Part shown: positions 25,902 through 34,335 of the stretch, piece after piece | Position numbering within the stretch: the stretch's first letter is position 1 | Layout: each line of letters begins with the position of its first letter | NCBI GenBank assembly: GCA_900549745.1 | Contig: URPJ01000011.1 | Location: 11,447-75,446 of the forward strand | Direction of reading: 5' to 3' | Length of the DNA: 64,000 nt | Source of the DNA: an uncultured Collinsella sp. | Lineage (GTDB): Bacteria; Actinomycetota; Coriobacteriia; Coriobacteriales; Coriobacteriaceae | Program-made: the position numbers and the translations under genes | Notes under the pieces: generated by a model | What the model saw: only the letters and a program-made list of their open reading frames with translations | Database searches by the model: none | Told to the model about the DNA's origin: nothing

Positions 25902-27813
25902 GGCAACGACCGCCGAGCGCACGCTCAACCGCAAGGGCGGCACCATGTCGCGCCTCATCAAGACGCTCTTTGGCTTTTACCCCGTGCTTTTGCCCCTCGT
26001 CGTCGCCGGCGTGGTGCTCTGCGCCATCATCAACTCCATCGGCGCGACCTTCCTTCAGAGCGCCCTGCAGATTATTAGCGAATCGTGGCAGTCGGGCGAT
26101 TGGGGAGCCGCGCAGCCCAAGATCGCACAGCTCGTGACCACCCTCGCCTGCATCTACGGCATCGGCATCCTGTCCTCGCTCTTCTGGAACCGCGCCATGG
26201 CCATCGTCACGCAGGGCTCGCTGGAGAAGCTGCGCGAGAAGATGTTCAACCGCATGCAGGACCTGCCGATCCGCTACTTCGACACGCACCAGCGCGGCGA
26301 CATCATGAGCCACTACACCAATGACATCGACACGCTGCGCCAGATGATCAGCCAGTCGCTGCCCAACCTGCTCATGACGGTCATCGTCATCGTCACGGTG
26401 TTCTTTATCATGCTGTACTACAGCGTGTGGATGTGCTTGGTCATTATTGCCGGCGTCGCCTTTATGACCTTTATGACCAAGCTGCTCGGCTCCAACTCCG
26501 CGCGCTTCTTTATTGCGCAGCAGACCGAGCTCGGCGTTGTCGAGGGCCATATCGAGGAAGTCATGAACGGCCAGAAGGTCGTCAAGGCATTCTGCCACGA
26601 GTCTGCCGCCGAAGCCGATTTTGACGAGCGCAACGAAAAGCTCTTCGAGGTCTCGCAGAAGGCCAACATGTACGCCAACATCCTCATGCCCATCCTTATG
26701 AACCTGGGCAACCTGCTCTACGTGCTGGTCGCACTGGCCGGCGGCATTTTCCTAGCGCTGGGCGTGCCCAACCTGAGCATCTCGGGCATGGCGCTGTCCA
26801 TCGCCGTCGTGGTGCCGTTCCTCAACATGACCAAGCAGTTCTGTGGACAGATCGGCCAGATCTCGCAGCAGATCAACGCCGTGGTCATGGGCCTCGCCGG
26901 CGCCGACCGTATCTTTGAGCTCATCGACGAGGAGCCCGAAGCCGACGAAGGCTATGTGACGCTTGTCAACGCTCAGGTGAACCCCGATACCTGGCAGCTC
27001 GAGGAGGCCGACCACCACACTGGCATGTGGGCGTGGAAACATCCGCACCGCGCAACCGGCGAGATCGAGTACGTGCCGCTGCGTGGCGACCTGGTCATGG
27101 ACAACGTCGACTTTGGCTACACGCCCGACCACGAGGTGCTGCACGGCGTGTCCGTGTTTGCCAAGCCGGGCCAGAAGGTCGCGTTTGTCGGCGCCACCGG
27201 TGCCGGCAAGACGACCATCACCAACCTCATCAACCGCTTCTATGACATCGCCGACGGCAAGATTCGCTACGACGGCATCAACGTCAACAAGATCCGCAAG
27301 GCAGACCTGCGCCGCTCGCTGGGCGTGGTGCTGCAGGACGTAAACCTGTTCACCGGCACCGTGATGGATAACATCCGCTACGGCAACCTGGACGCTACCG
27401 ACGAGGAGTGCATCGCGGCAGCAAAGCTCGCCGGCGCGGACGACTTTATCACCCGCCTGCCCGACGGCTACGACACGATGCTCACCGGCAACGGCGCCCA
27501 GCTGTCGCAGGGCCAGCGCCAGCTGATCTCGATCGCACGCGCCGCCGTCGCCGATCCGCCGGCGATGATTCTGGACGAGGCCACATCGAGCATCGACACC
27601 CGCACCGAGGCCATCGTGCAAGCCGGCATGGACAAGCTCATGGAAGGCCGCACGACGTTTGTCATCGCGCACCGCCTGTCCACCGTGCGCAACTCCGACG
27701 CAATCATCTGTCTGGACCACGGCCGCATCATCGAGCGCGGCAACCACGACGAGCTGATCGCCAAGCGCGGATACTACTATCAGCTCTATACCGGAGCGTT
27801 TGAGCTGGAGTAG
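25894..27813 (+). CDS. Heterodimeric ABC exporter half-transporter B (active site)
   Basis: This 639-residue partner has six membrane helices and a canonical ATPase: Walker A GATGAGKTT, signature QLSQGQRQL, Walker B with catalytic Glu MILDEATSSIDTRTE. Between the membrane domain and the ATPase there is a ~40-residue insertion (about 345-390, WQLEEADHHTGMWAWKHP) common in this subgroup. It pairs with the preceding degenerate subunit and would expel drugs, peptides or lipids. MSRLIKTL at codon 18 is an alternative start. Confidence 0.92.
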   Translation: MSKATTAERTLNRKGGTMSRLIKTLFGFYPVLLPLVVAGVVLCAIINSIGATFLQSALQIISESWQSGDWGAAQPKIAQLVTTLACIYGIGILSSLFWNRAMAIVTQGSLEKLREKMFNRMQDLPIRYFDTHQRGDIMSHYTNDIDTLRQMISQSLPNLLMTVIVIVTVFFIMLYYSVWMCLVIIAGVAFMTFMTKLLGSNSARFFIAQQTELGVVEGHIEEVMNGQKVVKAFCHESAAEADFDERNEKLFEVSQKANMYANILMPILMNLGNLLYVLVALAGGIFLALGVPNLSISGMALSIAVVVPFLNMTKQFCGQIGQISQQINAVVMGLAGADRIFELIDEEPEADEGYVTLVNAQVNPDTWQLEEADHHTGMWAWKHPHRATGEIEYVPLRGDLVMDNVDFGYTPDHEVLHGVSVFAKPGQKVAFVGATGAGKTTITNLINRFYDIADGKIRYDGINVNKIRKADLRRSLGVVLQDVNLFTGTVMDNIRYGNLDATDEECIAAAKLAGADDFITRLPDGYDTMLTGNGAQLSQGQRQLISIARAAVADPPAMILDEATSSIDTRTEAIVQAGMDKLMEGRTTFVIAHRLSTVRNSDAIICLDHGRIIERGNHDELIAKRGYYYQLYTGAFELE

Positions 27814-27827
27814 GACCGGTTACTGAC

Positions 27828-27933
27828 GGAGGGGGCCCCGGGGTGGCGGGGTAATTCCTCCGTGCTCAAACATTCTCGCTGCGCTGCGAAACTGCGCGCG
27901 GAGGAAATACCCCGCCACCCCGGGGCCCCCTCC
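27828..27933. repeat. Long GC-rich hairpin
   Basis: A 35-bp arm (27828-27862) and its inverse (27899-27933) differ at one position only and enclose a 36-nt loop with CGCTGCGCTGCGAA. Similar long hairpins with GCGAAGC-type loops lie at 41599-41670 and 59671-59775. Confidence 0.85.
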
Positions 27934-27976
27934 TACGCGCGATCAGCCTGTCATTTAGAACGGAATATAAATTAGT

Positions 27977-28009
27977 GAGGCCCTGCCCAGTTGGCCAGGG
28001 CCTCGTTTT
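27977..28009 (+). terminator. Rho-independent terminator of the marR-ABC operon
   Basis: GAGGCCCTG and CAGGGCCTC form a 9-bp stem, followed by GTTTTG. Confidence 0.8.
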
Positions 28010-28036
28010 GTAAGGATGATTTGGGAGGTGGTGGAG

Positions 28037-28161
28037 GACCAGTCTTTTTGGGACGGGGCTAAATTAGCTGGTTCTCCATCCCAATATCGATGAATCAACA
28101 AATCGCAACTGATCCCTAATCCAAAACCAGCTAATTTAGCCCCGTCCCAAAAAGACTGGTC
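28037..28161. repeat. Perfect 36-bp inverted repeat of the GGGACGGGGC family
   Basis: The arms 28037-28072 and 28126-28161 are exact complements (core TTTTTGGGACGGGGCTAAAT) around a 53-nt AT-rich centre. Shorter relatives with GCCCCGTCC next to AGCTA occur at 28186-28200, 28231-28262, 34301-34331 and 59945-60024. The stretch 28010-28259 holds nothing else. Confidence 0.85.
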
Positions 28162-28259
28162 AAGCTAACGGAACGCAGTAGCTAAAAATCTCCGTCCCAG
28201 AAAAATCATTGCGCAGGTAGGACGGCAAAGGTAGCTAGAAAAGCCCCATCCTAAATGAG

Positions 28260-28994
28260 CTACAAGATTTCGGCTAGGAGCGCTCGGCGCCCATTTGTTT
28301 TATCACTGCAGGTAGAAAGCGCGATGATGCGTGCATCGAAGCCAGCGCCGTCCGTGTCCGCATGCACCGCCGTCTGCGAGATATGCGCGAGCAGAGTCTG
28401 CATTGAGGCCTGGTCCAGGTTTCCCGGCCCAAAGATAATGTCATCACTCGCGGCAAACGAACACACAGCAACGATGCGCAGGCGGAACGCCCCATCTTTT
28501 GTGTAGAGCGTGCCCGTGCGGTGCAGGTCAAAGAAGCCCCTGTCTAAAAACCGGTCGACATCGCCAAACATCGCGCCGTTATCCATGTGGTGCGCATAGA
28601 GCAGATTGTAGGAATCGGTCATCGCGCGGCTGTTGCGCGTATCCAAAAACACCGCTCCCGAAACCGCGGACTCCCCCAACACGTTTTTGTTGAGATATTC
28701 CTGGTTATCTTTTCCCTGAACAAAGGGATAGTCGATGTTGGTGCCATCGATGGTGACCCATCCGACCACGTCGGGATTTTTGGCCATCAGTTCCTGCAGG
28801 CGTGCGCAATCGTTGACCCCGGTGGGTTTGTAGTGCAGCAGCTCATCGCTGATGAACCCGCCGTTCATAACGTTGTTTGTATCCCACAGCGAATAGCCCC
28901 CGTACAGCAGCATGAGCAGCACGAGAAAGCCGGCAAACCACGTAAGTACGCGGTCGCCGGCTCGTGCCAGCCGAGCTATGCGTTTAAGCTCCAT
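28260..28994 (-). CDS. Class B sortase (pilus/surface protein transpeptidase)
   Basis: This 244-residue membrane-anchored transpeptidase has one N-terminal helix (about 17-37) and the SrtB fold: VVGWVTIDGTNIDYPFVQG, the catalytic His in LLYAHHM (His135), the catalytic Cys in ALSTCSD (Cys229) and Arg236. It is the last gene of the pilus locus. In streptococcal FCT loci the class B-like enzyme SrtC polymerises pilin and attaches the tip protein; by analogy this one should use the VPT-type signals of the two neighbours. Confidence 0.93.
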   Translation of the reverse strand: MELKRIARLARAGDRVLTWFAGFLVLLMLLYGGYSLWDTNNVMNGGFISDELLHYKPTGVNDCARLQELMAKNPDVVGWVTIDGTNIDYPFVQGKDNQEYLNKNVLGESAVSGAVFLDTRNSRAMTDSYNLLYAHHMDNGAMFGDVDRFLDRGFFDLHRTGTLYTKDGAFRLRIVAVCSFAASDDIIFGPGNLDQASMQTLLAHISQTAVHADTDGAGFDARIIALSTCSDKTNGRRALLAEIL

Positions 28995-29014
28995 CGGCTG
29001 TAATCCTCGCTGTT

Positions 29015-30124
29015 TTAACGGCGGTTACGACGAGGACGGAAGAAGACCACGCCCATCACGGCAGCAAACGCGACGATTGCCGCATAGGGAACGACCGTCC
29101 GAATAACATCGGTCGGAACGGTAACATCCTTGGTGTTGGTAAAGGTCACCGTGGTGTCAGAAGTACCGATACCCTGCGCGAGAAGAATATTGGACTTTGT
29201 TTCGTTGCCAGTCTCCCCAATCTTGTACGACGTTTCATAACCTTCCTTCGTCTTGTAGTCGTCCTCAGTTACGGCATATGTGTCCTTCGATGAAAGACCA
29301 TAAAAGGTGACGGAGTCGCCGTCTCTAAGGTTCACCGAAACCGTAGATCCCGATTTGACTACAGCTTCGGGCGTAGAAGTACCGTCTTTTTTCACAGTGA
29401 CGTACTTATAGGTTTCCCCGGCAGCGCCGTTAAGGCTGACACTAAACCGGAAGTCCTTATTCTTGTCACCCTGGTTGCCCTTGACGACCTTTGTGATGGT
29501 CAGCTTATGGGTGGCATATTTGTTCACAAAGCCTGCGGCCTTCCTACCCGAGCTTGCTTTGTCGCTAAGAAGAGTACAACCATTAACAACATAGCCCGAG
29601 CCGCCATTTTCTGCGTTTTCTACGTAAACATCGAGGAAGAGCTCCTTGTACGTAACGTTGAGGCCATCCAACGGTGGCGGCGTCTGCGTAATCTTATATC
29701 GATAGATGCCCGGAGCCGTAAACTTTGAGGTATCAAGGCTGACGTTCAACGGAGCGGTTATTGTCTTAGTAATGCCGTCGGCATTATCTTGGCTATGAAG
29801 ACCTTGGGCAGAAAAATTAACGGAAGACGACGGAAGCGTGGCGCCACCGGGCACTCCAGCAGAAACAGGCATGTTGTTACTCGTGCTCGCAAGCTCACTC
29901 GTCTCCGCCGGCGCAATCGAATAGCCGAACTCCGCATTCGGCTCCACGGCGTTCTTATTCATGGTAAGCGTCGAGGTGATTGTGACCTTGTTGTCATTTA
30001 CCGGCAGATGCGGAGTAGCAGAGCCCTCCTCCGCCCACGCCGGCGCAGCAACTCCCACCAAAGCCAGCAGCATCGTGGCGGCCACAACTGCAAACGCCGC
30101 CAGTCGCCTCTTTCCAGTTTTCAT
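29015..30124 (-). CDS. Pilin backbone protein, FctA/Spy0128-like, with VPTD sorting signal
   Basis: This 369-residue secreted protein has a signal peptide (1-31, ending PAWA), a Streptococcal pilin isopeptide-linkage (FctA) domain at about 40-205 (TAPGIYRYKITQTPPP is the typical late strand), a second domain at about 207-330 (HKLTITKVVKGNQGDKNKDF) that recurs in the adhesin, and a C-terminal sorting signal: VPTDV, a hydrophobic helix and RPRRNRR. VPTDV differs from LPxTG and matches the VPxTG/VPTG-like signals of streptococcal T-antigen pili. AGGAAGGA lies upstream of the ATG. Confidence 0.9.
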   Translation of the reverse strand: MKTGKRRLAAFAVVAATMLLALVGVAAPAWAEEGSATPHLPVNDNKVTITSTLTMNKNAVEPNAEFGYSIAPAETSELASTSNNMPVSAGVPGGATLPSSSVNFSAQGLHSQDNADGITKTITAPLNVSLDTSKFTAPGIYRYKITQTPPPLDGLNVTYKELFLDVYVENAENGGSGYVVNGCTLLSDKASSGRKAAGFVNKYATHKLTITKVVKGNQGDKNKDFRFSVSLNGAAGETYKYVTVKKDGTSTPEAVVKSGSTVSVNLRDGDSVTFYGLSSKDTYAVTEDDYKTKEGYETSYKIGETGNETKSNILLAQGIGTSDTTVTFTNTKDVTVPTDVIRTVVPYAAIVAFAAVMGVVFFRPRRNRR

Positions 30125-30175
30125 GTTGTATCCTTCCTCTCGGGCACATGCCCTTAATAAAACCAGGCTTCGTGC

Positions 30176-30808
30176 CTACAGGTTCGACCTGCGCAGCACG
30201 CTGATCACGTTGCCTTTGATCTGCGAACGGGCAATCGGTCCATACAGGCGACTGTCGTGCCCGCCCTCGCGCAAATCTGCCAGCACAAAGAGCTCATCCG
30301 TTCCCAGATGCACGGGATAGTCCACAGCAGACTCATAGCGCGGCGTCGGCGTGGTGATATCGCTTTCCACCACAACAGCCCCGTTAACCATGAGCTCGCC
30401 CGACTCGGTAATTGTGACCTCATCACCGGGGCGGGCAACCACGCGACCCAGGCGCTCTTCGCCATCCGCGGTGTATACCACCACGTCACCCTCGTTAAAG
30501 CTCTGGCTGAGCCTCCAGTAGAGCATGACGTCACCCGAACAGATGCGGGGGGCCATCTCGCCAGTCGTGACTGCGCCCACGCCCAAGACCACACCAAAGA
30601 GCAGCCAGAGCGTCACGACAAAAAATGCCAGGCGCGCCAGAAAGCCCACGATATCGCGCCGGTCGTCCGCTTCTCCCAGATCTGGCGCCGCATGGGCGCC
30701 CAACCTCACGTTCGACGCGGCCGAATACCGCGAGCCCCGGGGTCTTCCCTGCGGGGCCGCTCGTGCGGCTGGCCCATCACCAGCATTGCTGGCGCCATGT
30801 CTTCTCAT
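30176..30808 (-). CDS. SipA-like signal peptidase homologue lacking the catalytic dyad
   Basis: This 210-residue protein has the type I signal peptidase fold: a membrane helix at about 53-80, TGEMAPRICSGDVML where active enzymes have SGSMxPT, and GRVVARPGDEV where they have KRVxGxPGD. The catalytic Ser position is Glu84 and the Lys position Gly121. SipA of Streptococcus pyogenes FCT loci has lost both residues in the same way and serves as a pilus-assembly chaperone. The N-terminal ~50 residues are basic and Ala-rich. The ATG overlaps the adhesin stop (ATGA), so it is coupled to it. Confidence 0.85.
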   Translation of the reverse strand: MRRHGASNAGDGPAARAAPQGRPRGSRYSAASNVRLGAHAAPDLGEADDRRDIVGFLARLAFFVVTLWLLFGVVLGVGAVTTGEMAPRICSGDVMLYWRLSQSFNEGDVVVYTADGEERLGRVVARPGDEVTITESGELMVNGAVVVESDITTPTPRYESAVDYPVHLGTDELFVLADLREGGHDSRLYGPIARSQIKGNVISVLRRSNL

Positions 30809-33800
30809 AGGCGCCCGCCCCTCTTGGAGCCGCGGCGTAAACGCAGCGCAACCATGCCCGTAGCCAACAGCACGCCGGCGGCCAAAATCGCCAGGGCATA
30901 GATGGGGTTGCGCGTAATACCCGTAGGCACCGCGACCTGTCGGGAATTGGTGGCCTTAGCTTCAACGGCAACGGTCACACGCGGACCGTTGAGCGTGCCG
31001 CTCGCACCCGTAAGCTCGGCGTGGTACCCCAACGACGAATAATCGTCTTCGCTCACGGTATAGACCGCGTTGTAATCCAGCGCCTTAATCGAAACGGTCA
31101 GGCCGTCCTTAACGGCAAACGGCACGGTCGCCTTGCCCTGGCCATCGGCCGTAAAGGCCGTCTTGTTTTCCACGGTCTCGGCCCGATCATTCGGTCGCGC
31201 CACGAGCGCATGGCTGCCTTGGGCAGACGCATCCGAATACTCGATGGCGTAGGTCTGACCAGCCTTGAGGCCCGTAAAGGTCGCCGTCATCTTAAAGTAG
31301 GCACGCTTGTCGCCCATATTGCCCGTAACGCTCTTGGAAACCTTGAGTGTGTAGGTGCGCGGGGTGAATCGTGCGTATACGCATCCCGTATGGCGATCTT
31401 TTACGTTGTACGTATAGGTGGGTGAAGACGACAGCAGCTCCGGGGCGTCCGGATTCGATAGGTCGTACCAACCCTCAAAGTGATAGCCCTCCTTGGGAGC
31501 GGCCACCGCCTCCACAAACGTGCCGTCATCCACAAAGTAGGCAACGCCCGATTTTTTGTACGCGTCCTCGTCCTTGCCCGAGCCATCCCCGGCATCGATG
31601 GAGCCCTTTGCCCCCTTAAGCTTGGAGCTGACCGTGCCGCCCGTCGTTACGTTGCTCCACGTGCCATCGGCATTTTTAAGCTGGGCAACAAAGGCCTGAC
31701 GATACTTCCATTGCGCCACGAACGTCGCGCCCTGGCTCTCGGGAATGTTTTCGACGGTTACCGCATCGCCCACAGCACCGGTATCCGGATTGACCTTCTT
31801 GCCCTTAATGGTAAGAGTGCCGGAATCCGTGGTGCCCTCGGGAGCTGTATGGGTCACCGTGTGTTTGGCATCGAAGCGAACGGCTTTTCCCGAGCCCGCG
31901 TACTCCCAGCCCATAAACTTCCAGTCGTCGTTTTGTCCAACGGCAGCATGGGAGGTATAGCTCGCTCCAGCGCCAGAAAGCTGTACGAAATCGCCCGTGG
32001 ACTCATTGTACGGATCGTAGTGATACGCTTTGCCGCCGTTCACATCGTATTGAACGCCTGCCTTGGAAAACACGAGGTGCACTTTGTAGTGCTTCGTGAC
32101 CTTGTCGACCTCAAAGCGATAGGTACCATCTTCCAATCTGGTCCAATGTGCGTCGTCGTCTGCGGAATAGAACTCGCCGTTGACAAAAGCACCGATAAAG
32201 ACTGCCCCGTCATCGCGTTTGGCATCGACCATAAAGTAGGAGTTCTTCTCCTGTTTACCTACGTAGTTTTTGGCATAGGTAAAGTCCGCCGTCTTGGTAT
32301 TGGCGTTATAAAAATACGTTCCGCTTCCGTTGGGCGTCGTGTATGTCTCGATGCGATAGAACTCCCTAAACGAGATATTGTCGAGGAAGTTGCCGGTCGA
32401 ATTGCTCCCGTTGGCCGTGTTGTAGGCCACAAAAGCAAAGACGCTCTGGTTTTGGCCATCCGGAATGGTGTAGGTATAGTCGTAGTCAACCTTTTTGCTC
32501 TGCTCGAGCGCGTTGGAACCGTAGGAAGCCCACGCGTCGTTTTCGGACGCCATGATCCATACGCACCATTTTTCGGTATGCTCCGCATCGGCCGTCCATG
32601 AGAACGCGCTTCCGCTGGACGCATTGGCAAATCCGCCCACTTTGTCAAACTTGGTTGAATACAGGATGATCTTTTTGCTGCAGCCCGATTGGGAAAAATT
32701 GACCACATCCAAGCCGACATAGTTGTCGACGCTCATTTGAATCCATTGAACAATTTGCTGGTACTGATCGAGTGCCTTTTGATTGTCCTTGTACGGCTCG
32801 TTTTCTTGTCGCGGACCGATGATAAGGGCCATGGCGTCTCGACCCGAGCGGCCGCGGTGGTCGAGCCCCCACTCGTACTGTTTTCCCGGCTCGGTCGTCA
32901 CATATTGGTAGAGCGAACTCGCCTCGTGTGCGTTGAGCTCGGCTGCATAGTCACCATCGGAGGGCGTAAACGTAACAGAATGCCCAACTGGGTCGATATA
33001 GTAGTCGTTCTTGGCAACGATCTCGATACGATGGTCCGTCTCGGTCGTACGCCAATGGGGCGAGCACAACGTAAACTTGCTGGGCCTCTGGTTCCCTAGA
33101 TGTATATCCTCTTCAAAGCTGCCGTTAGCAATGTTCGTATTCTCGTTCTTAAGATTCGAGGTCGAGAACGCATAGTTTGTGAGCGTTGTCATGGTCTCGG
33201 ACGAATTTTCCCAATACACCTTGGCAAAGTCGCTATAGATGTCGCGTGTGCCCTGCTTTTCCACGTGAACGTCGTTGACCAGATTACCAAACCACTCCCG
33301 GTATTGTTCGTTCTCCCCCGTAAGATTTGAATCGTAGCAAGTCAGCGCAAGCATCGTTTTGTCGGACGCTGCGGTATAGTCAGCCTGATAGGCAAACTCA
33401 TCGTCTTCCTCGGGAAGATTTCGATAATAATGCGTGCTGTTGGTGCCAAAGGAGAACCAACCCTGTCCGTTAGAGCTTACGAGCCACACAGAAAGCGCGA
33501 TGCGACCGTCGCTCTGTTCAAACGAAAAGTGGGATCCATCAGCACTGTTACCAGCAAATCCGCCGTTTGCAGCAAAGGGATCGCTGTAAACGGTGTACTG
33601 CTCAACGGTATTTCCCTGGGGCATCTTGACCTGCGCCTTAAGCCAAGCCCGCAGCTGCATAAGCTGGTCTTGGCCTGCGCTGTTAATCGACAGATTCTCC
33701 TGTTGAGGACCCATCGTGAGCATCAGCACGTCGTGGTCGGTTGCGGCGCGATGGTTTAGGCCCCACTCGTACGTGGCGCCGCTCTGGGTGGAAAAGGTGG

Positions 33801-34109
33801 TGTAGGTTGATCCAGGTTCAAAATAAAGATTGGTGCCCTGTGGCCTAAAATTCCACGCAAGCGCAAAGTGATTGCCGTTAGCTTGTTTGGTGTTCGTTTG
33901 GGGCTTGAGGAGCTGCGTGGAAAGCTCGAGCTTCATCGTCTCGCCGATTCTCTCATTCGGAGAGGTCGTCGACCAGCCAGTAGCTTGGTTAAGAAAGTTT
34001 GGGTTTGTTATAAGGTTGCCATCGTCACCGTACGCGCGCGAGGGCAACCCCCCCCGGCCATAACGAACACGCATAAGGCCGCTGCCAACATCATAAAGGT
34101 GCGGCGCAT
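30805..34109 (-). CDS. Pilus tip adhesin, reading frame interrupted at a G8 tract (probable phase-variable gene)
   Basis: The ATG at 34109 (or GTG at 34139) opens a signal peptide MRRTFMMLAAALCVFVMA. Right after it lies a run of eight G on the coding strand (34048-34055); as written the frame then ends after 15 codons. With nine or six G the frame runs on for 1,080 codons to 30805. The adhesin part has two similar ~250-residue domains (both with YEWGL-HR and GP-QEN motifs), InlB-like repeats, a domain shared with the pilin (TLKVSKSVTGNMGDK), and a sorting signal VPTGI, hydrophobic helix and basic tail. It is the Cpa-like tip protein of the locus. Confidence 0.85.
34048..34055 (-). repeat. Poly-G(8) tract in the adhesin coding sequence
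   Basis: Eight C on the plus strand, eight G on the coding strand, located at the junction of signal peptide and mature adhesin. Length changes by slipped-strand mispairing would switch the frame. Confidence 0.9.
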
Positions 34110-34147
34110 CGACGCAATATGACCGAAAGGACCCTGCACGGGCGCAT

Positions 34148-34154
34148 CCCCCCC
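34148..34154 (-). repeat. Poly-G(7) tract upstream of the adhesin start
   Basis: Seven G on the coding strand, 8 bases before the in-frame GTG at 34139. It may act as the ribosome-binding site or as a second variable tract that tunes expression. Confidence 0.7.
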
Positions 34155-34209
34155 AGCCGCAGCCCGAGCTTTCGCGCAAGCTGCACAAGTAGTTCGTTTA
34201 AGCTTTTTG

Positions 34210-34238
34210 ATTCTACAACCAGCCCAGGGCAAAAGCAA
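34210..34238 (-). promoter_or_regulatory. Probable pilus locus promoter
   Basis: On the minus strand TTGCTT (34233-34238) and TAGAAT (34210-34215, 5 of 6) are 17 nt apart, giving a leader of about 65-95 nt. Upstream are two direct copies of ATGCGAAAAATG (34258-34283). Confidence 0.5.
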
Positions 34239-34300
34239 AATCATGCGTGACCGATTTGCAGTCATTTTTCGCATCATTTTTCGCATTGTGCTGGTAGTGC

Positions 34301-34331
34301 GGCGAAAGTAGCTAAAAAGCCCCGTCCTAAA
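34301..34331. repeat. Palindromic unit of the GGGACGGGGC family
   Basis: TAGCTAAAAAGCCCCGTCC and TAAATTAGCTA form a short palindrome with AGCT ends, beside the stop of the LysR gene. Confidence 0.65.
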
Positions 34332-34335
34332 TTAG

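Noticed and set aside
28260..34188. Prophage or integrative element carrying the pilus genes
   Set aside because: No integrase, relaxase or tRNA-adjacent att site is seen; only intergenic repeats flank the locus.
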